Source: Acidobacteriota bacterium (GTDB taxonomy: Bacteria; Acidobacteriota; Thermoanaerobaculia; Multivoradales; Multivoraceae). From it: a stretch of DNA of 64,000 nt. The first letter of the stretch is position 1; every line of letters starts with the position of its first letter. The stretch is from NCBI GenBank assembly GCA_026707325.1, contig JAPOXA010000110.1:1-64000 (forward strand), written 5' to 3'. A model generated the notes under the pieces. It saw only the letters and a list, made by a program, of their open reading frames with translations, made no database searches and had not been told where the DNA came from. Shown here in pieces: positions 9,122-18,179 of this stretch. A program made the position numbers and the translations under genes.

Positions 9122-10507
9122 ATGAACGAAGCGGCGCCACGGAGCGACGGGACGAGCGTGGCCGAGCCCGAGCCGGTCAGGGCCGAGCCGGCGACCGGCC
9201 TTCTCGACCTCGAAGCGACGGACATCGGTTCCGTCTTCGTCTCGAACTATCCGCCGTACTCGGCGTGGAACGAGGCCGCGGTCCCGGAGGCCTTCGCCGC
9301 GCTCGACCGGGCGCCCGCCTCAGGCACGTCTCTCGGTCTCTACATCCACATTCCGTTCTGCCGGAAGCGCTGCAAATTCTGCTACTTCCGCGTCTACATC
9401 GACAAGAACCACGAGCAGATCGGCCGCTACCTGGACGCCCTGGGCGCCGAGCTGGAGCGTTACGCGGCGCGGGCTGCGGTCGAGGGCCGCAGCCTCGACT
9501 TCGTGTACTTCGGCGGCGGCACGCCGTCCTACATCGCCGCCAAGCAATTGATCCCCTTGGCCGAGCGGCTCCAGGGCGTGATTCCTTGGGACGGCGCCGA
9601 GGAGGTGGCTTTCGAGTGCGAGCCGGGGACGTTGACGCAGTCCAAGCTGGAGGCGATCCGGAGCATCGGCGTCACCCGGCTGAGTCTCGGCGTCGAGAAC
9701 TTCGACGACGGGATCCTGCAGGAGAACGGCCGCGCCCACGTGTCGAAGGAGATCTATCGGGTGCGCGACTGGATCCGCGCCCAGGAGTTCAGGCAACTGA
9801 ACGTCGACTTGATCGCCGGCATGGTCGGCGAGACCTGGGAGAGCTGGAAGCGGACGGTGGACCTGACGATCGAATACGACCCGGACTCGATCACCCTCTA
9901 CCAGATGGAACTGCCGTTCAACACGGTCTACTCGAAGGCCAAGCTGCGTGGCGAGGAGGACGTGCCGCCCTTCGCCGACTGGCGCACGAAGCGGGAGTGG
10001 CACGCCTATGCCTTCGAGCAGTTCGAGCGCGCCGGCTTCGAGCGCTGGAGCGCCTACACGATGATGCGCCGCGACCGGGGCTGCAAGTTCGTCTACGCCC
10101 GGGAGGTGTGGAGCGGCGCCGACATGATCCCGATCGGGGTGTCGTCGTTCGGCCATATGGGCGGCGTCCACATGCAGAACCACGACCGCTGGGACGGCTA
10201 TCTGGCTGCGGTCGACGCCGGCGGCCTGGCCACGCGCCGGGCCCTGGTCACGACGGAGCGCGAGCGGCTGACGCGGGAGGTCATCCTCCAGTTGAAGCGG
10301 GGCTGGCTCGAGCGCGGCGCCTTCGAGCGGAGGTTCGGCGTCGACGTGGTGGAAGACTACGCCGAGGCCTTCGGCAGCCTGACTGAGCAGGGGCTGGCAA
10401 CGGTCGGTCAGGACCGGGTGGAACTCAGCGAAGGCGGCCTTCTGCGTGTCGATCAGCTACTGCCGCGCTTTTACGACGAGCAATACCGGGGCGCCCGCTA
10501 CACGTAG
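9122..10507 (+). CDS. Radical SAM protein, HemN/HemW-like (coproporphyrinogen III oxidase family)
   Basis: LYIHIPFCRKRCKFCYF (CX3CX2C), DFVYFGGGTPSYI, HemN-type C-terminal region. Confidence 0.85.
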   Translation: MNEAAPRSDGTSVAEPEPVRAEPATGLLDLEATDIGSVFVSNYPPYSAWNEAAVPEAFAALDRAPASGTSLGLYIHIPFCRKRCKFCYFRVYIDKNHEQIGRYLDALGAELERYAARAAVEGRSLDFVYFGGGTPSYIAAKQLIPLAERLQGVIPWDGAEEVAFECEPGTLTQSKLEAIRSIGVTRLSLGVENFDDGILQENGRAHVSKEIYRVRDWIRAQEFRQLNVDLIAGMVGETWESWKRTVDLTIEYDPDSITLYQMELPFNTVYSKAKLRGEEDVPPFADWRTKREWHAYAFEQFERAGFERWSAYTMMRRDRGCKFVYAREVWSGADMIPIGVSSFGHMGGVHMQNHDRWDGYLAAVDAGGLATRRALVTTERERLTREVILQLKRGWLERGAFERRFGVDVVEDYAEAFGSLTEQGLATVGQDRVELSEGGLLRVDQLLPRFYDEQYRGARYT

Positions 10508-10532
10508 CGGCAGACGCGGACCCCGGGGTGGC

Positions 10533-12920
10533 TCAGAAGTCGAAGCCGAGCTGGACGCCGACTTCTCGCGGCGGCGCCCACACGCGCAGGGAACCCGTGT
10601 AGGTGGTGAAGAACTCCGTCAGGCGGTACTCCTCGTCGCCGAGATTGCGTCCGTACAGACCGACGAACAGCGGCGCGTTCGCCGCCGTCCAGCGCAGTTG
10701 CGCGTGCAGCAAACCGCGTGACGGCTGGACGAAGTTCTCGAAGGGGTCGAAGGCCAGGTCGTCCGTGTACTGGTATTCGGCACGGGCCAGGAGCGACCCC
10801 GCGGGCCCCAGATCGAACGCGTAGCGAACCGCGGCGGCGGCGGAAAAGTCGGGCGCGCGCGGCAGTCCCTTGCCGGTCTGGTCGGTCGGTTCGAGTAGCA
10901 CGCCCGCCCCCAGCAGGGTCGCGATGTCCAGCGTGCCGCCCGCCACGAACCGGTCCAGAAGCGAGGCCACGTCGGTCGGGTTCTGGGAGGTGAATTCGCG
11001 AAACTCGTCGTCCAGGACCTCGAAGGAGAGATCGAAACCGAAGCGCGGGTTCGGGCGCAGCAGCAGTTCTACGTCCAGGCCCTGGATGCGGGCGCTCGCC
11101 GCGTTCTCGACCGTGGAGCGGTCGGGAAACAGCACGGCGACCTGGAGGTCGTCGTAGTCGTAGGCGAAGGCCGATGCGTTGAAGGTGACGCCGCGCGCCG
11201 GACGGGACTTGACGCCGACTTCGTAGCTGGTGATCGTCTCTTCGTCGAAGGATGGCTGGAGCGAGATGGAGTTGAAGCCGCCGCTCTTGTAGCCGGTGGT
11301 CACCGCGCCGTAGACCATCACGCCGTCGCGGGGCCGGAACTCCAGGCCGAGCTTGGGGGTCACGGCGTTCCAGGAGTCCTTCAGCGTCTCGTTGGCGGGC
11401 TGAAAGGTGACGAAGTCGATCGTCGTCTGGCTGTGCTCCTTCGTGTCGCTGGTGTAGCGGAGGCCCGTCGTCAGCGTGGTGCGCTCGCCGAGACGCCAGT
11501 CGACCTGGCCGTAGCCGGCCCAGGACGACGTGTCGAGCACGGTGTCGAACACGTTGGCGGAAGCAACCGTGCCGGGCAGGGGCAGCCCCAGGAAGGGCGC
11601 CATGGCGCCGTAGTAGGCCGGCCCGCAGAGCGTTGGCGGTGCGAAGACGCCGAGCGAGCAGAAGTCGGCGGGGTTGAACAGGAAGATGCCCGGGTTGTTG
11701 GCGAACAGCCAGACTCCGAAGAGGGCCGGGTCCGACCGCGTGTCGGTCGCCGCCCGCGCTTCCTCGCCGAAGGCGTAGACCCCGGCGATCCAGCGCGCCC
11801 GGTCGCGGTCGCCGCTTACCTGGAACTCCTGGGACCACCACTCGGATTCGTACTCCCCGACGTTCTCGACGAAGTCGACCGGCATCGCGTCCACGTCGGC
11901 TCGGCGGTTGGAACCGAAGTCCCGCCAACTGCTGATCGAGGTCAGGTTCGCCGCGCCGCCGCTCAGCACTTTGTCCACATGGAGCGAGAACCCGTTCTCC
12001 TCGTAAAGGGACAGCGGGGCGATGTTGGCCGCGATCCGGTGGACGTCCAGCGGGTTCTCGAAGCCGTAGAACCGGCTGAGTGTGCCGACCAGGCTCAAAG
12101 GCGAGACGTCGCCCGGCTTCAGGTGGAAGTTGCCGTGGCTGTCGTCGTCCGTGCCGTCCGCCCGCAGCGTGAACGTCAGCGTGTCGGAGGGCAGGAACGT
12201 CAAACCGGCCCGGAAGGAAAGACCGTCGTTTGCGTCGCTGCCCTGGCCAAGATGATCGTTCCAGGTCGCGTCCTCGATCGTCGTCGCGGAGGCGGATGCC
12301 CGCGCCCAGACCTTCTCGGTCAGCGGCCCGGTCAGCGACAGGCCGTAGCGCTGACCGGATGCGCTCTCGGGCGCCGCGAAGTCGCTCGTCGAGGCGAAGA
12401 GACGCCCCTTGAACTGGCCCTCCGGGGCGCGGGTGACGAGGTTGATCGCGCCGCCGGTCGAGTTGCGGCCCCAAAGCGTGCCTTGCGGGCCGCGCAGGAT
12501 CTCCACCCGCTCCAGATCGAGGAAGGGGTTGACGAAACCCTGCGGCCGCGGCAGGTAAGCGCCATCGATGTAGTAGCCGACGGTCGACTCCGTGCCCAGC
12601 CCGAACGTGTTCGAGCCGATCCCGCGGATGACCAGGGATACCTCTCCGGTTGTCGAACTCTGACTCGAAACGACGACGCCAGGCGCCGCGTCGGCCAGCC
12701 CCTGAACGTCGAGGATCGCCTGCCGCTCCAGTTCCTCGCCGGAGACGGCGACGACGGAGACCGGCACGTCCTGCAGCGACTCCTCGATCCGCTGCGCGGT
12801 GACCGTGATCTCTTCGGTGACGGTGGATTCCGGGTCATCGGGCTCCTGCGCCGATGCTGTGCCGGCAAGGAGGGCCAGCGGAAGACTGACGGTCAGAAGA
12901 GGGGCAGAACTGAAGGGCAT
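10533..12920 (-). CDS. TonB-dependent receptor
   Basis: Signal peptide MPFSSAPLLTVSLPLALLAGTASAQ, TonB-box/plug motifs (EEITVTAQRIEESLQDVPVSVVAVSGEEL; RVEILRGPQGTLWGRNSTGGAINLVTRAP), terminal aromatic residue. Confidence 0.93.
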   Translation of the reverse strand: MPFSSAPLLTVSLPLALLAGTASAQEPDDPESTVTEEITVTAQRIEESLQDVPVSVVAVSGEELERQAILDVQGLADAAPGVVVSSQSSTTGEVSLVIRGIGSNTFGLGTESTVGYYIDGAYLPRPQGFVNPFLDLERVEILRGPQGTLWGRNSTGGAINLVTRAPEGQFKGRLFASTSDFAAPESASGQRYGLSLTGPLTEKVWARASASATTIEDATWNDHLGQGSDANDGLSFRAGLTFLPSDTLTFTLRADGTDDDSHGNFHLKPGDVSPLSLVGTLSRFYGFENPLDVHRIAANIAPLSLYEENGFSLHVDKVLSGGAANLTSISSWRDFGSNRRADVDAMPVDFVENVGEYESEWWSQEFQVSGDRDRARWIAGVYAFGEEARAATDTRSDPALFGVWLFANNPGIFLFNPADFCSLGVFAPPTLCGPAYYGAMAPFLGLPLPGTVASANVFDTVLDTSSWAGYGQVDWRLGERTTLTTGLRYTSDTKEHSQTTIDFVTFQPANETLKDSWNAVTPKLGLEFRPRDGVMVYGAVTTGYKSGGFNSISLQPSFDEETITSYEVGVKSRPARGVTFNASAFAYDYDDLQVAVLFPDRSTVENAASARIQGLDVELLLRPNPRFGFDLSFEVLDDEFREFTSQNPTDVASLLDRFVAGGTLDIATLLGAGVLLEPTDQTGKGLPRAPDFSAAAAVRYAFDLGPAGSLLARAEYQYTDDLAFDPFENFVQPSRGLLHAQLRWTAANAPLFVGLYGRNLGDEEYRLTEFFTTYTGSLRVWAPPREVGVQLGFDF

Positions 12921-13077
12921 TGGCGGGTACCTCTTGAGGCTGCGGACAGTCGGACTCGAACGACTCGAGCCCGACAAGAGCAAGTAAGGCGCGCAGGCTA
13001 CAACATAGGCACTACGTAGCCGAGGCCTTTCAGGTTGCCGGTGGTCGGCGTCGATTCCCTGCCGTAGACTCGCCGCG

Positions 13078-14370
13078 ATGTTCGCCGCATCCTGCTACGA
13101 CGTGATCGTTGTTGGCGCCGGCCCGGGCGGTTCGGCGGCGGCGGCAATCGCCGCGCGTGGTGGCCTGCGAACGCTGCTGCTCGAGCGGGAGCCGGTGCCG
13201 ATCTTCAAGATCGGCGAATCGCTGATGCCGGACACCCATGGCGTGTTCGAGAAGATGGGAGCGCTCCGCGCGATGCAGAGGAGCCACTTCGTGGAGAAGC
13301 ACTCCGTCCAGTTCTTCACGAAGACCGGCAAGGCGTCCATGCCGTTCTACTTCGACAAGGAGCGGCCGGGGGACGACAGCGCCCGCACCTGGCAGGTGCG
13401 CCGCTCCGAGTTCGACCAACTGCTGATGGACACGGCGGCCGGGCAGGGCGCGGAAGTCCATCGCGGCGTCAACGTCCGCGACGTGCTGTTCAACGACGGT
13501 CGCGCGGTCGGCGTGCGTGCCGTCGCGGAGGGCAACGGCGGGCCGGTGGAGCTCCCGAGCCGGATCGTGATCGACGCCACCGGCCAGAGCGCGCTGCTCG
13601 CGAGGCGGCTCGATCTCGGCCGGGTCGACTACGGCCTGCGCCATGCCTCGATCTACACTCACTTCCGGGGCGCGATCCGGGATGAGGGGAAGGACGAGGG
13701 CGCGACCCTGATCCTGCACACGACGTCCGGAGAGTGCTGGTTCTGGTACATCCCGCTGGCCGGGGACGTGGTCAGCGTCGGCGTCGTCGGGCCGATGGAC
13801 CCACTGATCAGGAACCGCGACGGCAGGCCGCACGAGATCTTCTTCGAGGAGGTCAGGAACTGCGCCGAGATCGAGCGGCGGATCCGGCCGGCCCGCCAGT
13901 GCCGCCCGGTGTCCGTCATGAAGGACTTCTCCTACCGGATCGAGAAGATGGCGGGCGACGGCTGGATCGCGATCGGCGACGCGTTCTCCTTCATCGACCC
14001 GGTTTACTCGTCGGGTGTCTTCCTGGCGCTCAAGTCGGGCGAGATGGCGGCCGAAACCGCGATCGGGGCGATCGCCGCGGACGATCTCTCCGGCGAGCGC
14101 CTGGGCGCGTTTCAGCCGCTGCTGATGCGCGGCGTGGAAGCGGTGCGGCAACTGGTCAACGTCTTCTACGACCGGAACTTCAGTGTCGGCGCGTTCCTGC
14201 GGCTCTACCCGCAACACCAGAGCAAGGTCACGCGAATCCTGATCGGCGACGTGTTCGAGCTGGACTTCACCTCGATGTTCGAGGACATGGCGACCTTCGC
14301 GGCCGCCGGCGGCGGGAAGGCAGCGCGTGCCCCCGAGGCAGCCGCCGCGCAGCCGCTCCAGGCGCCCTGA
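13078..14370 (+). CDS. FAD-dependent oxidoreductase, flavin-dependent halogenase-like
   Basis: VIVVGAGPGGSAAA FAD motif, GESLMP, WFWYIP (WxWxIP), FIDPVYSSG (FxxPxxSxG). Confidence 0.8.
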   Translation: MFAASCYDVIVVGAGPGGSAAAAIAARGGLRTLLLEREPVPIFKIGESLMPDTHGVFEKMGALRAMQRSHFVEKHSVQFFTKTGKASMPFYFDKERPGDDSARTWQVRRSEFDQLLMDTAAGQGAEVHRGVNVRDVLFNDGRAVGVRAVAEGNGGPVELPSRIVIDATGQSALLARRLDLGRVDYGLRHASIYTHFRGAIRDEGKDEGATLILHTTSGECWFWYIPLAGDVVSVGVVGPMDPLIRNRDGRPHEIFFEEVRNCAEIERRIRPARQCRPVSVMKDFSYRIEKMAGDGWIAIGDAFSFIDPVYSSGVFLALKSGEMAAETAIGAIAADDLSGERLGAFQPLLMRGVEAVRQLVNVFYDRNFSVGAFLRLYPQHQSKVTRILIGDVFELDFTSMFEDMATFAAAGGGKAARAPEAAAAQPLQAP

Positions 14371-14394
14371 GCCGGAAGGCCACCGAGCGGATTC

Positions 14395-14646
14395 ATGGCG
14401 GCACGAGCGGCCCGAGTCACGGCCTACGCGGCACTGCCGGCGCTGTACGCGCTGCACAACGATCTCTGGCTCTGGGACGACCCGAGCCGGCTTTTGGGTC
14501 TGCCCGTCGGATTGACGTACCACATCCTGTTCTCCGCGGCGGTGGTGCTCGTCATGTGGCGGCTGGTCCGGGTCGCCTGGCCCGGAGACGCACTCAGGAA
14601 GCTGGCCGCGCGGAGTGACGGCGCCGGCGGGGAGGAGACGGGATGA
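14395..14646 (+). CDS. Small membrane protein, DUF3311-like, symporter partner
   Basis: Two hydrophobic segments (LPALYALHNDLWLWDDP...GLPVGLTYHILFSAAVVLVMWRLV); overlaps the downstream SSS symporter gene. Confidence 0.6.
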   Translation: MAARAARVTAYAALPALYALHNDLWLWDDPSRLLGLPVGLTYHILFSAAVVLVMWRLVRVAWPGDALRKLAARSDGAGGEETG

Positions 14647-16100
14647 CCCTCGCCGTCATCTTCGCCTACCTCGGGGCGGTCCTGCTGATCGGCGTCTGGA
14701 GCAACCGACGTCTGGCGGCGACCGGCGAGGACTTCTTCGTCGCCGGCCGGACGATCGGTCCGTTCGTGCTGCTGATGACCCTGTTCGGCACGCACATGAC
14801 CTCGTTCGCCCTGCTCGGCGCTTCGGCGGAGTCGTACCGGATCGGCATCGGCGTCTTCTCCCTGATGGCGTCGTCGTCCGCCCTGATGGTGCCGATCGTC
14901 TTCTTCTTCGTCGGCACCCGGGTCTGGGCGGTCGGGAGCCGGCTCGGACTCCTGACCCAGGTGCAGTTCGTTCGGGCCCGCTGGGGTTCGGACGGGGTGG
15001 GCCTGCTGCTCTTCGTCGTGCTCGTCCTGCTGCTCCTGCCGTACCTGCTGATCGGCGTCATGGGAGGCGGCGTCGTCCTCGGGCAGATCACCGACGGGGC
15101 GGCCCCGTCCTGGCTCGGCAGTCTGCTCGTGTCCGTGGTCGTGATCGGCTATGTGACGAGCGGCGGCCTCCGCGGGACGGCCTGGGTGAACACGTTCCAG
15201 ACCGCGATGTTCATGCTGCTTGGCGCGGTGACCGCGATCCTGATCGTGACGAAGCTGGGCGGCGTCGGTGCGGCGCTCGACCGGGTCGCGGAGAGCCGGC
15301 CGGAGCTGCTGGTCCGGGGCGAGGCGATCCATCCGCTGCGTTTGCTCAGCTACACCCTGATCCCGCTGTCCGTGGGCACCTTTCCCCACATCTTCGCGCA
15401 CTGGCTGTCGGCGAAGCGGGCGGCGACCTTCAAGGCGCCGGTCGTGCTGTATCCGGTCTGCATCGCCGTGGTGTGGATACCGAGCGTGTTGCTCGGTCTG
15501 TTCGGGAACATCGACTTTCCGGGGCTCGACGGCGCGGCCTCGAACTCGGTTCTGGTCCGGATGATCGGGTTGTACGCTCCGGACCTGCTCGCGGGCCTCC
15601 TGGGCGCGGGCGTCTTCGCCGCCATCATGTCGTCGCTCGACTCCCAGTCGCTTTCCCTGGGCACGATGTTCACGCAGGACGTCGTCAGGCACTATCGCTG
15701 GGGCGGCGACCTGAACGAGGCGCGTCAGGTACGGCTGGGCAGACTGTTCGTCGTCGCCGTCGTGGCGACGGTGTTTCTTCTGTCCCTGGTCGCCGAGCGG
15801 AGCATCTTCGCCCTCTCGGTGTGGTCGTTCACCGGATTCGCCTCCCTGCTGCCGGTCGTGGTCGCGGCGCTCTACTGGCGGCGCAGCACGGCGGCAGGGG
15901 CCTGCGCGGCCATCCTCACCGTAATCGCGCTCTGGACCTGGTTCTTCGTGCGCGGCATCGGCAACCCGGACTACAGCGTCGGCGGCACCGGCATCATGCC
16001 GGTCGCCGTTGTTTTCGCCGGCTCCACCCTGGCCATGGTCGTCGTCTCGCTTCTGAGCAGACCGCCCGCGCCCGAGCGGGTAGCGCGCTTTTTCCCGTGA
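14643..16100 (+). CDS. Sodium:solute symporter family (SSS) protein
   Basis: Multiple TM segments, AGRTIGPFVLLMTLFGTHMTSFALLGASAESYRIG, SSLDSQSLSLGTMFTQDV. Confidence 0.9.
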   Translation: MTLAVIFAYLGAVLLIGVWSNRRLAATGEDFFVAGRTIGPFVLLMTLFGTHMTSFALLGASAESYRIGIGVFSLMASSSALMVPIVFFFVGTRVWAVGSRLGLLTQVQFVRARWGSDGVGLLLFVVLVLLLLPYLLIGVMGGGVVLGQITDGAAPSWLGSLLVSVVVIGYVTSGGLRGTAWVNTFQTAMFMLLGAVTAILIVTKLGGVGAALDRVAESRPELLVRGEAIHPLRLLSYTLIPLSVGTFPHIFAHWLSAKRAATFKAPVVLYPVCIAVVWIPSVLLGLFGNIDFPGLDGAASNSVLVRMIGLYAPDLLAGLLGAGVFAAIMSSLDSQSLSLGTMFTQDVVRHYRWGGDLNEARQVRLGRLFVVAVVATVFLLSLVAERSIFALSVWSFTGFASLLPVVVAALYWRRSTAAGACAAILTVIALWTWFFVRGIGNPDYSVGGTGIMPVAVVFAGSTLAMVVVSLLSRPPAPERVARFFP

Positions 16101-16116
16101 GCGGCAGGTTCTCTTC

Positions 16117-17473
16117 GTGAGCGATTCGGGCCAGCCGCTGCGGATCGCCTATCTGGCGGCCGGCGCCGGCGGGATGATCTGCGGGAGCTGCATTCACGAC
16201 AACGCCCTGGTCCGCGAACTCCAGCACAGGGGGCACAACGCGCTGCTGCTGCCGATTTACACCCCTCTGCGGACGGACGAGGAGAACGTGAGCTACGGCC
16301 GCGTGTTCTACGGCGCGGTGAACATCTACCTGGAGCAGAAGCTGCGACTGTGGAGCCGGGCGCCGGCAGCGATTCGCCGCCTGCTCGACAACCCCGGGCT
16401 GCTGTCCCGGGTGACGCGTTCGGCCTCGGCGACGGACGCTCACCAGCTCGGCGAACTCGCGCTGTCGATGGTGCGGGGCGAGGAGGGTCGTCAACTGGCG
16501 GAGCTCCAGGGCCTGGCGAAGTGGCTCGCCGGCGAGTTCCGGCCGGACGTCGTCCACCTGACGAACTCGATGTTGGTGGGAATGGCCCACCGGTTGCGGG
16601 AGGCGCTCCCCGAGGCGCTGATCGTCTGCGGCCTCCAGGGCGAGGACATCTTCCTGCAGGACCTGGACGAACCCCACAGTTCCCTGGTGGTGGAGGAGAT
16701 GCGGAAGCGGGTGCGCGAGGTCGACGTGCTGGTGGCCCCGAACGACTACTACGCGGCGACCATGGCGGAACTGCTCGAACTGCCCCTGTCCGGCATCGAC
16801 GTCGCGCGCCTGGGGATCGAACTCGAGGGGCACGGTGAGCGCGACGCGGAACCTCCGGAGTCGCCTCTGGTCATCGGCTACCTGGCGCGGATATGTCCCG
16901 AGAAGGGCTTTCACCTCGCTGCCGAGGCGTTTCGCGAGCTGAGCGACCGCCTGGGGGCCGGCCGGGTCCGCTTTCGCGTCGCGGGTTATCTGGGCGGCCG
17001 TGACCGCGCGTACTTCGAGGAACAGCGCCGGCGGATCGCCGACTGGGGCCTCGAAGCGCACTTCGATTGGCTCGGCGAAGTCTCCCGGGAGGAGAAGATC
17101 GAGCTGCTGTGCAGCCTGCATGCGCTCGTGCTGCCGACGGTCTACCGCGAGGCCAAGGGCCTGCCGGCGCTCGAGGCGATGGCGAACGGGGTCCCCGTCC
17201 TGCTGCCCGACCATGGATCGTTTCCTGAAATGCTCGAGCGGACGGGCGGCGGGGTGCTGGTGCCGGCCGGCGATCCGGCGGCCCTGGCGGACGCCGTCGA
17301 ACAGTTGGCCCAGGACGCGGAACGAAGGAGCCACCTCGGCCGTTCGGGGATGGACGGCGTGCGCCGTCACTACTCGGCCGAACTGATGGCGGCGGACACG
17401 CTCGCCTCGTACCGACGGGGACTGGCACGGCGCCGGAGCGGCGACCTCGGGCCGGCGGTAGCATCGGCCGGTC

Positions 17474-17481
<8 letters not shown>
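16117..17481 (+). CDS. Glycosyltransferase family 4
   Basis: C-terminal GT4 signature (REAKGLPALEAMANGVPVLLPDHGSFPEMLERTGGGVLVPAGDP), IGYLARICPEKGFH. Confidence 0.88.
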
Positions 17482-18175
<694 letters not shown>

Positions 18176-18179
18176 GACG

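Noticed and set aside
10498-12474. 658-aa minus-strand ORF overlapping the TonB receptor
   Set aside because: Shifted frame over a convincing TonB-dependent receptor; Arg-rich shadow ORF.
12921-13077. Cobalamin or other riboswitch upstream of the TonB receptor
   Set aside because: No B12-box-like conserved segment visible on the minus strand leader.
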